Below are positions 1 to 9,195 of a stretch of DNA of 64,000 nt, piece by piece. Each line of letters opens with the position of its first letter. The first letter of the stretch is position 1. The notes under the pieces are model-generated. The model saw only the letters and a program-made list of their open reading frames with translations. It was not told the DNA's origin and made no database searches. The stretch is from an alpha proteobacterium HIMB59. Its GTDB lineage: Bacteria > Pseudomonadota > Alphaproteobacteria > HIMB59. The stretch is taken from positions 744,001 through 808,000 of the forward strand of contig CP003801.1 in NCBI GenBank assembly GCA_000299115.1. The letters run 5' to 3'. A program made the position numbers and the translations under genes.

Positions 1-1837
1 GATTAGTATATTTTTTAGGATCATCAAGGTTTTCCCCCTCCATTAATTTTGCATGATCGTAAAGAATTTCACTAAATTTATCTTTTGAGTTTTTATCTAA
101 GGACATGACCTTTGAAACAAGACTGTGGTTTATATTGATTTCAAGTATTCTTTTTTCATCCGAAATTGTTTGGTTATTTGCAGCCATGAGCTTTTTTAAA
201 TGCATATCCATATCATTCTCATCAGCTACTAAACATGAAGCGCTTGTTGTTAATCTTTTAGATACCTTCACATCTTTAACCTTGTCTTTTAAATGATCTT
301 TTAGATAGGAGATAAAATCTTTGTTCTCTTTTGGTTGTTCGCTCTCTTTTTTATCATCTTTACTGTCCTCTAGATCTACCTCTCCCTTTGTAATAGATGT
401 AAAATCGTATTCTTTGAATTTCATCTTCATAGGCATCCAGAACTCATCCACAGGATCAGTAATCAAAAGGACATTTATATTTTTATTTTTGAATAGCTCC
501 ATTTGAGGGCTGTTCAGTAAGTTTTCTTTATTTTCACCTGAGATATAATAAATTTTCTTTTTATCATTCGCATAATCATTGATGTATTGGTCTAGGGTGA
601 TCATTTCATCTTTTTCAGAACAATGAAAAATTGAAAAATCAAAAATCTGATCATGAAAATCATTGAATTCATACAAACCCTCCTTGATAACAGGGCCAAA
701 GTTTTTCCAAAAAGCTAAAAATTCTTCAGGTTTTTTCTTCTTAAGTTCGGACAGTTCTTTGAGTATTCGTTTCGTGATAGCAGTAGATATCTTATTTATC
801 ACGGCATTATTTTGTAATATCTCTCTTGAAATATTCAGACTTAGATCCTCTGTATCGACTACTCCTGGAATAAAACGAAGCCAAGCAGGAATAAGGGAGT
901 CTAGTTTGTCAGATATAAATACCTTATTCACATAGAGTTTTAATTTATTTTTTCTATCGGGATGGTAGAGATCTTGTGGTTGAGATTTTGGAAGATATAA
1001 AAGAGCAGTGTAATTCACAACACCTTCTGCTTTAAAATGAATTGTTTGTAAAGGTTCGTCATAATAGGTGGATGTTTGGTTAAAAAATGACTTATATTCG
1101 TCTTCTTTAATTTTAGTTTTATCTTTAAGCCATATAGCTTCAGCTGAATTTACCTGTTCTTCTTTTTCCTCTTTGTCTTTTTTTTCTTTTTTCTCTTCTT
1201 CAGAGGTAACAAAAATAGGAAATGGAACAAAATCTGAATATTTTTTAACTATTTCTTCAATTCTATATTTACTTAAAAACTCATCCTCATCTTTTTTGAT
1301 AGATAGAGTGATTTCTGTACCAGACATATTAAATTCTGTTGGTTCAATAGAAAAAGTACCCTTGCCATCAGATGTCCATAAATAGCTAGAAGAGGAGTCA
1401 TATTTTTTCGATCTTACTACAACTTGATCGGAAACCATAAATGATGAATAAAAACCTACACCAAATTTACCTATTTGATTAATGTCACCTTTTTTATCGC
1501 CTAGTTTTTTAATAAAATCTTCCGTTCCTGATTTTGCAATAGTTCCAAGGTTGGCTTGCATATCATTTTCATCCATGCCAATACCATTATCTTGAATTGT
1601 AATCGTCTTATTTTTTTCGTTTACATGAATTTTAATCTCAAACTTATCTGTTTTTTTGACATTGGTATCAGTTTGACTAACATAACGTAATTTTTCACAT
1701 GCATCTGATGCGTTTGAAATTAATTCTCTTAAAAAAATCTCTTTTTCTGTGTAAAGAGAATTTGCAACAATATCTAGAAGTTTGGATACTTCTGTTTCAA
1801 ATTTTACTGTTTTCTTTTCCGCTTGTTGTTTAGTCAT
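1..1837 (-). CDS. htpG: Chaperone HtpG (Hsp90), C-terminus cut by window edge
   Basis: Bacterial Hsp90, a cytosolic ATP-dependent homodimeric chaperone. Reading from the ATG at 1837 towards position 1 gives 612 residues without a stop. E. coli HtpG is about 624 residues, so only the last few are missing. The GHKL ATPase motifs are intact: ELISNASDA (38-46), DNGIGM (83-88) and GKFGVGFYS (123-131). A charged Lys/Glu linker follows the N-terminal domain, then the middle domain (LNISREILQ) and the dimerisation domain. It is divergent from the M17 peptidase with only 26 bp between start codons, so the two promoters must overlap. Identification is secure. Confidence 0.97.
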   Translation of the reverse strand, partial: MTKQQAEKKTVKFETEVSKLLDIVANSLYTEKEIFLRELISNASDACEKLRYVSQTDTNVKKTDKFEIKIHVNEKNKTITIQDNGIGMDENDMQANLGTIAKSGTEDFIKKLGDKKGDINQIGKFGVGFYSSFMVSDQVVVRSKKYDSSSSYLWTSDGKGTFSIEPTEFNMSGTEITLSIKKDEDEFLSKYRIEEIVKKYSDFVPFPIFVTSEEEKKEKKDKEEKEEQVNSAEAIWLKDKTKIKEDEYKSFFNQTSTYYDEPLQTIHFKAEGVVNYTALLYLPKSQPQDLYHPDRKNKLKLYVNKVFISDKLDSLIPAWLRFIPGVVDTEDLSLNISREILQNNAVINKISTAITKRILKELSELKKKKPEEFLAFWKNFGPVIKEGLYEFNDFHDQIFDFSIFHCSEKDEMITLDQYINDYANDKKKIYYISGENKENLLNSPQMELFKNKNINVLLITDPVDEFWMPMKMKFKEYDFTSITKGEVDLEDSKDDKKESEQPKENKDFISYLKDHLKDKVKDVKVSKRLTTSASCLVADENDMDMHLKKLMAANNQTISDEKRILEININHSLVSKVMSLDKNSKDKFSEILYDHAKLMEGENLDDPKKYTN

Positions 1838-1863
1838 TTTTTTCTAATATCCTTTTATATCGA

Positions 1864-3216
1864 ATGTTTACAAATGATAATACTGAGTGTTCTACTAAAG
1901 TTACTGTCATTTCACAAAATAAGTTTGATAAGTGGCTTGAAAAACAACCCACTTTTATAAGAAATTGGTGTTTATCTAATAATTTCAAGGGCGAAAATAG
2001 CAAAATTTTAAAAATTCCCTATCCAGATGGCCGTCTAAAAGAGGTGTTAATTGGAGAGGGACTAAATCAAGACTTATCTGGCGTATCTGATTTTTCCGCT
2101 AAAAATAAAGGAAATTATTATTTATTTATTAAGTTTGCAGATTCTAAAGAAATAGAAATTCAAAAGGCATGGGCTTGGGGAGGGTATAAATTCAATAAAT
2201 CATCTCCAAAAAATCTAATTTATGTCAAAAATCCAGAAACTTTAAGATATCTCGATCATTATTTAGAATTTACCAACTTATCACGAGATTTAATAAATAC
2301 CCCAGCAAATGAACTAAATCCAAAGTCTTTCCTGAGTTTAGTAAAGAGAAATAAGTTTTTTGAAAAATTTATTTTTACAGACTATAGCCAAACTAAAATT
2401 AAATCAAAGTTCCCCTTAACATATGCTGTTGGTCAATCCTCAACTATCAAACCAGAAATTTTACATATCTCTAATAAAAAAATTTCAAAAAAAGACAAAC
2501 CGATTGTCATCATTGGTAAAGGAGTCACCTTTGATACAGGTGGGGTAAATATAAAACCAGGTAACTCTATGCGAAATATGAAAAAGGATATGGGCGGTGC
2601 AGCAATCGCAATTTCTTTATTTCTGATGGCTAACAGCTTATTGAAGAAATCAAAAATTATGCTGATTATTCCCATGGCTGAAAATTCAGTATCTGGAAAT
2701 TCAATGAGGCCAGGAGATATATATTCTTCCTCTAATGGAAAAAAAGTTGAAATATCACATACAGATGCAGAGGGGAGATTGCTTTTAGCAGATGCGATGG
2801 AGTTAGCAAATACTTATAACCCATCTTTGATTATAGATTTTGCAACTCTTACTGGAGCAGCCAGAGTGGCATTAGGAGAAGATATTCCAGCTTACTTTAG
2901 TAATGATGAAGAAGTTGCAAAAAAAATTGATACTTTAAATCAAAAAAAAATTCGCGCATGGAGACTTCCGCTCTATCACCCTTATAAGAATAAACTCAAC
3001 TCTCAAAATGCAAATTTATGTAATGCTTCTCTGGATGGCATGGCAGGATCAATAACAGCTGCTTTGTTTATTGAGGATTTTATTGAAAATAAAAAAACAC
3101 CTTGGATACACTTCGATACCTACGCTTGGTCATCAGGTTCAATTTTAAAAACACAAGGTGCCGCTCTTCAAGGATTAGATATTATGATTGAATATCTAAA
3201 TAAATACTTTTCATGA
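1864..3216 (+). CDS. M17 leucyl aminopeptidase family protein
   Basis: Two-metal cytosolic aminopeptidase that removes N-terminal residues from peptides. 450 residues, normal for the PepA/PepB-like proteins of alphaproteobacteria. The variable N-terminal domain is followed by the catalytic domain with the Lys/Asp metal-ligand stretch GKGVTFDTGG, a second Lys/Asp stretch (MKKDMGGAA), ENSVSGNSMRPGD, and the metal/catalytic motif TDAEGRLLLADA. The residue before TDAEGR is His (ISHTDAEGR) rather than the usual Asn of NTDAEGR, an unusual substitution next to the metal ligands. The stop overlaps the start of the next gene by 4 bp (ATGA). Family certain; exact peptide preference unknown. Confidence 0.93.
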   Translation: MFTNDNTECSTKVTVISQNKFDKWLEKQPTFIRNWCLSNNFKGENSKILKIPYPDGRLKEVLIGEGLNQDLSGVSDFSAKNKGNYYLFIKFADSKEIEIQKAWAWGGYKFNKSSPKNLIYVKNPETLRYLDHYLEFTNLSRDLINTPANELNPKSFLSLVKRNKFFEKFIFTDYSQTKIKSKFPLTYAVGQSSTIKPEILHISNKKISKKDKPIVIIGKGVTFDTGGVNIKPGNSMRNMKKDMGGAAIAISLFLMANSLLKKSKIMLIIPMAENSVSGNSMRPGDIYSSSNGKKVEISHTDAEGRLLLADAMELANTYNPSLIIDFATLTGAARVALGEDIPAYFSNDEEVAKKIDTLNQKKIRAWRLPLYHPYKNKLNSQNANLCNASLDGMAGSITAALFIEDFIENKKTPWIHFDTYAWSSGSILKTQGAALQGLDIMIEYLNKYFS

Positions 3217-3797
3217 GAAAGTTTTTTTTTGCTTTGGCGATCATTTTATCTGGATGTGTCACTGACAGAAACTTTAACCAATCTAATGTGTGTGATATTT
3301 TCAAGACTAATCCTCAGTGGAAATCATATGCTGAGAAAACCAAGGAAAAATGGGGGGTTCCGGTAAGTTTGCAGCTGAGTTTTATTAAACAAGAATCCTC
3401 CTTTAATAGAACAGCTCGACCACCTAGACAAAAAGTATTAGGTTTTATACCTGGTCTTCGACCTTCTAGTGCTTATGGATACAGTCAGGCTCTTGACGGT
3501 ACTTGGGAAGAGTATAAACAATCAACTGGAAACTATAATGCTGATCGAAAAAACTTTGCTGACGCTAGTGATTTTATAGGCTGGTATGTTGATGGGTCTT
3601 ATCGTTTATTGAAATTAGAAAAATCTGATGTATACAATCATTATCTTGCATACCATGAAGGGAAAGGTGGATTTCAAAAAAAATCCTATATTAAGAAAAA
3701 ATGGCTTTTAGGTGTTGCAGAAAAAGTTGAGCGTCAAGCAAAAGAATACTCTAATCAAATAAAAAAATGTAATTTCCATAAGAACAGTGTGTTTTAA
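3213..3797 (+). CDS. Lytic-transglycosylase-like lipoprotein (SLT fold)
   Basis: Predicted outer-membrane or periplasmic lipoprotein of 194 residues. The N-terminus has a short hydrophobic signal and a lipobox LSGC with Cys15 as lipidation site. The mature part resembles soluble lytic transglycosylases: IKQESSF places the candidate catalytic Glu at residue 61, followed by SSAYGYSQALDGTWEEY, the usual Gly-Tyr-Gln region of SLT domains, and a YHEGKGGF segment late in the domain. Such enzymes cleave the MurNAc-GlcNAc bond of peptidoglycan. The gene is translationally coupled to the upstream peptidase (4-bp overlap) and is directly followed by gshA. Family moderately sure; activity inferred from the Glu motif only. 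Confidence 0.8.
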   Translation: MRKFFFALAIILSGCVTDRNFNQSNVCDIFKTNPQWKSYAEKTKEKWGVPVSLQLSFIKQESSFNRTARPPRQKVLGFIPGLRPSSAYGYSQALDGTWEEYKQSTGNYNADRKNFADASDFIGWYVDGSYRLLKLEKSDVYNHYLAYHEGKGGFQKKSYIKKKWLLGVAEKVERQAKEYSNQIKKCNFHKNSVF

Positions 3798-5135
3798 TTG
3801 TTACAAAAATCAGATTTAATAAATTATTTTTATTCAAGTTTCACTAGCCCGGAAGCTAAGGGAATTGGAACTGAGCATGAAAAATTTATTTTTCATTGCA
3901 AAGATAAAAAAAGAATAGAATTCGATGGTTCAATTAGTATTCAAAACCTTTTTCAATTTTTAATTGAAAAGGGGTGGCAAAAAGGTGAGTACAATGCTTT
4001 TAATCAATTAATATCTTTATCGAAAAATGGAGCTAGTGTTACTTTAGAACCTGGTTGTCAGCTAGAACTTTCTGGTAAAATTTTAAAAAACGTCCACCAA
4101 ACTTGCACTGAAACATATGAACATTTACATGAACTTCAAGAATATGCAAAACTAAACAACCTTTGCATTATCGGATTAGGCTTTGACCCTATTTCTAAAA
4201 GAGAGGATATAGAATTTATTCCTAAAGATCGGTACCGCATCATGCGAGAGTATATGCCTAAAGTTGGTTCTAGAGGTCTCGACATGATGACCAGAACTTG
4301 CACTGTTCAAGCAAATTTTGATTACTTTGATGAAAAAGATTTAATTAAAAAATTTGTCCTTTCTAATAGATTGCAACCTTTAGTAATGGCATTATTTTGC
4401 AATTCACCTTTTAGACAAGGTTCGCATAATTTTATTAAGAGTAATCGAATTCATACTTGGCAAGACACCGACAGCGAGAGATGTGGTATTAAAAAGGAAT
4501 TTTTGGATCAGTCATTTAACATTGAAAAATATGTTGATTTTGCTCTAGAGATTAAAAATTATTTTTTAAAAATTAATGGCAAACATATTGATACAACTTC
4601 ATATTCTTTTAATGACTTAGTTTCCAAAACACCAAAAGAGAAAAACATTAAAGAATATAATTTAACAATTAGTGATTGGATAAATCACCTTTCTACTATT
4701 TTTACTGAGGTTCGACTTAAGTCCTACTTAGAGGTAAGGGGTGCTGATGCAGGAAAGTGGGAGATGATATGCGCCTTACCTGCATTTTGGACAGGTATAT
4801 TATATGATGAGCAGAATTTAGATGAGTTATGGGAAATAACTAATGAGTGGAGTAAAGAAGATATACTTCAACTTTACCAAGACGTGGCTAAGAATGGATT
4901 ACAATGTTATTTCAATAATCAAGCCCTTCATGAATTAGGCAAAATGATTTTAGATATTTCAACTAGCGGTTTGCAAAGAAGAGGTTATCTCAATTCTGAA
5001 GGTCAGGATGAAAGCATACATCTTAAAAAATTGAAAAATATTATTGAAGATCAAAAAACACCCGCAGATATTTTAATTGATGAATATAATCTTTCAAAAG
5101 ATGTTATTGGTATTTTGAATAAGCCTTATTATTAA
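3798..5135 (+). CDS. gshA: Glutamate--cysteine ligase (plant/proteobacterial type)
   Basis: First step of glutathione synthesis: ATP-dependent joining of glutamate and cysteine in the cytosol. 445 residues. Signature segments of the GCS2-type ligase are visible: GIGTEHEKF near residue 21, RYRIMREYMPKVGSRG, DMMTRTCTVQANFDY and YLEVRGADAG. Translation starts at a TTG that immediately follows the stop of the lipoprotein gene; no in-frame ATG lies before the conserved GTEHEKF block. The next gene is glutathione synthase, 1 bp downstream, so both enzymes come from one transcript. Identification is secure. Confidence 0.96.
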   Translation: MLQKSDLINYFYSSFTSPEAKGIGTEHEKFIFHCKDKKRIEFDGSISIQNLFQFLIEKGWQKGEYNAFNQLISLSKNGASVTLEPGCQLELSGKILKNVHQTCTETYEHLHELQEYAKLNNLCIIGLGFDPISKREDIEFIPKDRYRIMREYMPKVGSRGLDMMTRTCTVQANFDYFDEKDLIKKFVLSNRLQPLVMALFCNSPFRQGSHNFIKSNRIHTWQDTDSERCGIKKEFLDQSFNIEKYVDFALEIKNYFLKINGKHIDTTSYSFNDLVSKTPKEKNIKEYNLTISDWINHLSTIFTEVRLKSYLEVRGADAGKWEMICALPAFWTGILYDEQNLDELWEITNEWSKEDILQLYQDVAKNGLQCYFNNQALHELGKMILDISTSGLQRRGYLNSEGQDESIHLKKLKNIIEDQKTPADILIDEYNLSKDVIGILNKPYY

Positions 5136-5136
5136 A

Positions 5137-6087
5137 ATGATTAAAAAATTTTTATTTCAAATGGATGATCCTACAAAAATCAATATTAAAGAAGACTCTA
5201 CGTATATGCTGATAAAAGAGTCTCTTTCTAGGGGTATTCGATGTTTTTATAATTCTCCAAGTTGGGTATATGCATCTTTGAATAAATATAATCAAATTAA
5301 ATCTAGCAACTTAGAGTTGTCTTTAACTAAGAGTGGAAAACTCACTTATAAAAGTAAAAAATCTAAAGATACAAATCTTGAAAAATTTAATGCAATTTTT
5401 ATCCGACAAGATCCTCCATTCAACATGGAATACATTTCTAATACATATTTACTCAGTCAACTTCAAAACCCTGTTTTGATTAATGATCCTAGTGAAGTTC
5501 GAAATTTTCCTGAAAAACACATAATGATGAACTTTCCTGAATTAACACCACCCACTTTGATTTCTTCTCATATCCCCTCCATATTGGCTTTTATTAGATT
5601 ACATAAGGAGGTCATACTTAAACCAGCTTATGGGAATGGAGGAATAGGCATTGAAAAAATTAAAATAAATCAACCAAATATGAAGAAATTTTTAACTAAA
5701 TATATTTCAAAATTCCAAAATAACCCTGTAATTATTCAAAAGTTTCTAAAGAATTTCAATAAAGGTGACAAAAGAATAATTCTTGTGAATGGCCAAGTGA
5801 AAGGCGCAGTCTTAAGAGTTCCTAAAAAAAATAGTATTAAAGCAAATTTCCATGCAGGTGGAACTGCTGTTAAAACAACCCTCTCACCAAGAGAAAAAAA
5901 AATATGCTCTACTATTAAGAGTTTTTTAAAAACTAAAAAATTATTTTTTGTTGGAATAGATGTAATAGATGGTTATTTGACAGAAATTAATATTACATCA
6001 CCAACAGGCATACAAGAGATAAACAGATTAAATAGAGTTAATATTGAAAAAGATGTTATTGATTTTGTAGAAAAATCACTGCAATAA
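5137..6087 (+). CDS. gshB: Glutathione synthase (ATP-grasp)
   Basis: Second step of glutathione synthesis, adding glycine to gamma-glutamylcysteine. 316 residues, the typical bacterial GshB length. Seen in sequence: the N-terminal FQMDDPTKINIKEDST block, RQDPPFNMEYI, DPSEVRNFPEK, the ATP-grasp loop LKPAYGNGGIGIEKI, FHAGGTA, and the C-terminal metal-binding EINITSPTGIQEINR. It follows gshA by one base. Its 3' end overlaps the convergent AsmA-like gene by 12 bp. Identification is secure. Confidence 0.96.
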   Translation: MIKKFLFQMDDPTKINIKEDSTYMLIKESLSRGIRCFYNSPSWVYASLNKYNQIKSSNLELSLTKSGKLTYKSKKSKDTNLEKFNAIFIRQDPPFNMEYISNTYLLSQLQNPVLINDPSEVRNFPEKHIMMNFPELTPPTLISSHIPSILAFIRLHKEVILKPAYGNGGIGIEKIKINQPNMKKFLTKYISKFQNNPVIIQKFLKNFNKGDKRIILVNGQVKGAVLRVPKKNSIKANFHAGGTAVKTTLSPREKKICSTIKSFLKTKKLFFVGIDVIDGYLTEINITSPTGIQEINRLNRVNIEKDVIDFVEKSLQ

Positions 6088-8256
6088 ATTCTCGAACAGT
6101 TTATTGATATTTTTTTGAATTAACTCCTCTAATGGTTTTCTAACTGTCCCATCAGGAATTACTCTTTCGTAAGAATATGAACCTTTGTCAAATTTTATGA
6201 TAAAGTCATCCTGTTCTATAATATCAAATATTGTAATTTTATAATTTGGATGAAAATATTCTATTTCTCCTTTTAGTTCTTGATTATCAGATGAAGTAAA
6301 AATTAAATCTTTGATAATTAATTCTTTATTATTCGAGTTAGTTACTTCACCTTCTATCGAAATATCATTATTAATAAACGATTGAGAAAGCGTATTAATA
6401 AGTTGATTAATTTGTTCGAAATCCTCAATATCTTGAGAGAGGGATTGCATGAATAAAAGTAAAGCTATTTCGTCTTCTTTGACATTAATCTTAACTTGAC
6501 CATTAATTTTTCCACTAATTCCAATCATGTTATTTAAATCAATGGGTTGAGATATATCCAAATTTAAATCTAAAAAGCCTTTCAATCTTGAACTTTCAAG
6601 AAAAAATTTCTCCATGTTTTCTAAGTCCAAATTTTTCAAACTGAGGTTTCCTGAAAATTTTTCATCAAATATATTTCCTGATAATGTGGAAATATTTTCA
6701 TCTTGAGTAATTTCAATATTTTCTAGAACATAATTACCAGTAGCAAGATCAATTATTAAATTTCCCTCGACGTTACTAAATAAATAGAGATCAAGATATT
6801 TAGCATATTCATCTTGGTCAGTGTATTTCAATAATTTGCTAAGATCATTTGAGTCAAATTGTTGTAAGTTGATATTTAAAAATGTCTGTTGGGTATTGGA
6901 AAGGTTAGTTTCCCCACTTAAAGATAATTTTAATTCATCTTCTTCAAAAACATCTAGGGAATTGATAATGATCTCTTCATTAATCACTGCCCCATCCATA
7001 GTAAAATGAGAAATATTTAGTTGATTGAGTATTTCTTTAATTTCAACGTTAGGAATAAGATCAAATTCCTTAAAATTATTAATTTTAATTTGTAGTCCTC
7101 GATTTGAAAAATTGTCTAAGTTGAAATCGCCCAGAATGCTGATCAATGTTTCATCTTTTGAGATGTTTAATTCTTTAATTTTTATATTTTCATTTTCAAT
7201 ATTTGAAGAGAGAGAAAGTTTGTCAAACCTAATTAAATTAGAGTCTAATTTGGGAAAGATTAGTTGAAAAAAATTAGATATATCATTTGATGAAGATGAG
7301 TTTAAATTTAAGTCAAAATTTGTATCTAAGAAATCGATGTAATTAAAACTTCCTTGTAAATCAAGTTCACTACCATTTTCAGTTAAATAATTCAGAGAAT
7401 TAATTTTAATCAAATCAGAATACTCAATATCAAAATTATCTAAATTTCCTTTTGGTAATTTTGTAGAGTTCAGAAAATTTATATTTTGCAAAAACTGAGA
7501 AAATACTTCAAAAGGGATATTGAATCCTTTTATATTAAGTTTGGAATTAAGAAAGTTTTCTAGATTAATCAAACCCGAAAACTTTAATTGAGAATTCTCA
7601 TTAAAATTAAGCTCTAAATTATTAATGGAAAAGTTATTTTGAGTATATTCACCACTCACATTTATTGTATCTAGGTTGATCTGTTTAAAAAATTTTTGAT
7701 AATTTTTATCAAGCAGAAGTACTAATTCATTAACATCTAATTCCTGAATTGAAAAATTTAATTTCTTGAGAACTTCATCTTCGATAAAAGCATCAAATTG
7801 AACTTCGGCTTCTTTATAGAAAAAAGTGTCAGAAAAAATCTCAGTAGTATTTTCATTAGATGAAATATTAAGATCTAGATTTTCAATTTCCCCTTCGAGC
7901 AATACTTCATTTTCAAGTGCATTAATATTTAGGTTTCCAATACTTGCGTTAGGAATAGAAATTGAAATATTGTTGCTATCAAGCAAAGATCTGGAAAACA
8001 TCACATTTTTTGTAATTAAGTCAGCGGAAAGCAAGTCATTTTGAACAGAAAAATTAGCCTCTTTAATCTCAATTTGAGGTTTTGGTAATAGTATTAGTGA
8101 CTGCTCTTCTGAGGATGTAAGGGAGACTGTATTATTTGTTTGCTCCATTATATTTGCATTAGTGATGGTGTTGATAGGTAGTTTGAAAAAGCTAAGAGCT
8201 ACTAAAATTAGAACTAAAAGAAAGACTATTAGGGTTATAATTTTTATTTTTTTCAT
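6076..8256 (-). CDS. AsmA-like inner-membrane anchored protein
   Basis: 726-residue protein with one N-terminal transmembrane segment (about residues 5-25) and a long region of repeating beta-strand-like segments rich in Asn, Asp and Ile (for example LNIKGFNIPF, LSGNIFDEKFSGNLSLKNL), the pattern of AsmA family proteins that reach into the periplasm. AsmA-type proteins are linked to outer-membrane assembly and bridge-like phospholipid transport; that role is inferred here from family resemblance. The C-terminus (GTVRKPLEELIQKNINKLF) resembles AsmA C-termini. It lies downstream of the antiporter gene (12 bp gap) and overlaps gshB convergently. Confidence 0.75.
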   Translation of the reverse strand: MKKIKIITLIVFLLVLILVALSFFKLPINTITNANIMEQTNNTVSLTSSEEQSLILLPKPQIEIKEANFSVQNDLLSADLITKNVMFSRSLLDSNNISISIPNASIGNLNINALENEVLLEGEIENLDLNISSNENTTEIFSDTFFYKEAEVQFDAFIEDEVLKKLNFSIQELDVNELVLLLDKNYQKFFKQINLDTINVSGEYTQNNFSINNLELNFNENSQLKFSGLINLENFLNSKLNIKGFNIPFEVFSQFLQNINFLNSTKLPKGNLDNFDIEYSDLIKINSLNYLTENGSELDLQGSFNYIDFLDTNFDLNLNSSSSNDISNFFQLIFPKLDSNLIRFDKLSLSSNIENENIKIKELNISKDETLISILGDFNLDNFSNRGLQIKINNFKEFDLIPNVEIKEILNQLNISHFTMDGAVINEEIIINSLDVFEEDELKLSLSGETNLSNTQQTFLNINLQQFDSNDLSKLLKYTDQDEYAKYLDLYLFSNVEGNLIIDLATGNYVLENIEITQDENISTLSGNIFDEKFSGNLSLKNLDLENMEKFFLESSRLKGFLDLNLDISQPIDLNNMIGISGKINGQVKINVKEDEIALLLFMQSLSQDIEDFEQINQLINTLSQSFINNDISIEGEVTNSNNKELIIKDLIFTSSDNQELKGEIEYFHPNYKITIFDIIEQDDFIIKFDKGSYSYERVIPDGTVRKPLEELIQKNINKLFENLLQ

Positions 8257-8268
8257 TAGTTGAATTTA

Positions 8269-9195
8269 CTAAATGTATAAATAGGTAAAGTAAGCCAAGT
8301 AAGCAAATATTAATCCTATCGATAGTAATTTTCCAGCCATCTTTTTTATGATCATGATGAAAAAAACTATTGAAACCAATAAGAATAGCCATTTGTCTAT
8401 CGATGATAGCAGTTCATAGTAATTAATTTGGCCATTCATAAATATAGCTATAAGTGTAATCCCAAAAATATTAGCGATATTTGAACCCAAAATATTCCCC
8501 ACTGCTAAATTATTTTGTTTTTTTACAATAGCGATAATAGTAGCCACTACTTCAGGAAGAGATGTACCAAAAGCAACTACAGTAATACCAATCGTAGACT
8601 CAGCAACACCTAATAACTCAGTTAAGTTTTTGGCATAGGTAATAAAAAAACGAGAACTAAAAAATAAAACAATAAATGCAATAATAATTTTAGAGATAAT
8701 CATAATTGTTGAATTATGACTATTTTCTTTTGAAATAAGATCTTCTTCAGAGGGTTTTTTTAATTCAAAATAAAAAAATAGAATTAAAAGGAAAACAAAG
8801 AAAAGACTAAATTTAAACCCTAAAGTAAAATCAAAGAAAATCAAAAAAAAGAAAAGTATCGAAAAACTTATAAAGAAGATTGCAGTACTTTGATCTTGTT
8901 TTTCAATATTTAGTGATCTCAGTGGAAAAACCATAATTCCACCAACAAGAAGAATATTTGCTATGTTACTTCCTACTAGATTTCCGGCTACAATGCCCTC
9001 AGCACCAATCTGAAGAGCTTGAAAAGTAGCAGCAAATTCAGGTAATGAAGTTCCAATCGCAATTATAAAAATACCTACAAATATTTCTCTTATTTGAAAT
9101 ATTTTTGAGACAAGAATAGAATTTTTAATTGCGTATTCGCAAGACCAGATGAGAATGGCTAAACTTATAATTAATCCAATAAAACTTTGTATCAT
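8269..9195 (-). CDS. Calcium/sodium antiporter (CaCA family, YrbG-like)
   Basis: Integral membrane cation exchanger of 308 residues with about ten hydrophobic segments. The two inverted alpha-repeats of the CaCA superfamily are clear: GTSLPEFAATFQA with GNLVGSNIANILL in the first half, and GTSLPEVVATIIA with GNILGSNIANIFG in the second. The acidic Glu of each GTSLPE motif forms the ion-binding site. The start ATG overlaps the uvrB stop by 4 bp, so it is probably co-expressed with uvrB. In other proteobacteria YrbG often sits with LPS-transport genes; no such context here. Direction and ion preference are not shown by the sequence. Confidence 0.92.
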   Translation of the reverse strand: MIQSFIGLIISLAILIWSCEYAIKNSILVSKIFQIREIFVGIFIIAIGTSLPEFAATFQALQIGAEGIVAGNLVGSNIANILLVGGIMVFPLRSLNIEKQDQSTAIFFISFSILFFFLIFFDFTLGFKFSLFFVFLLILFFYFELKKPSEEDLISKENSHNSTIMIISKIIIAFIVLFFSSRFFITYAKNLTELLGVAESTIGITVVAFGTSLPEVVATIIAIVKKQNNLAVGNILGSNIANIFGITLIAIFMNGQINYYELLSSIDKWLFLLVSIVFFIMIIKKMAGKLLSIGLIFAYLAYFTYLYI

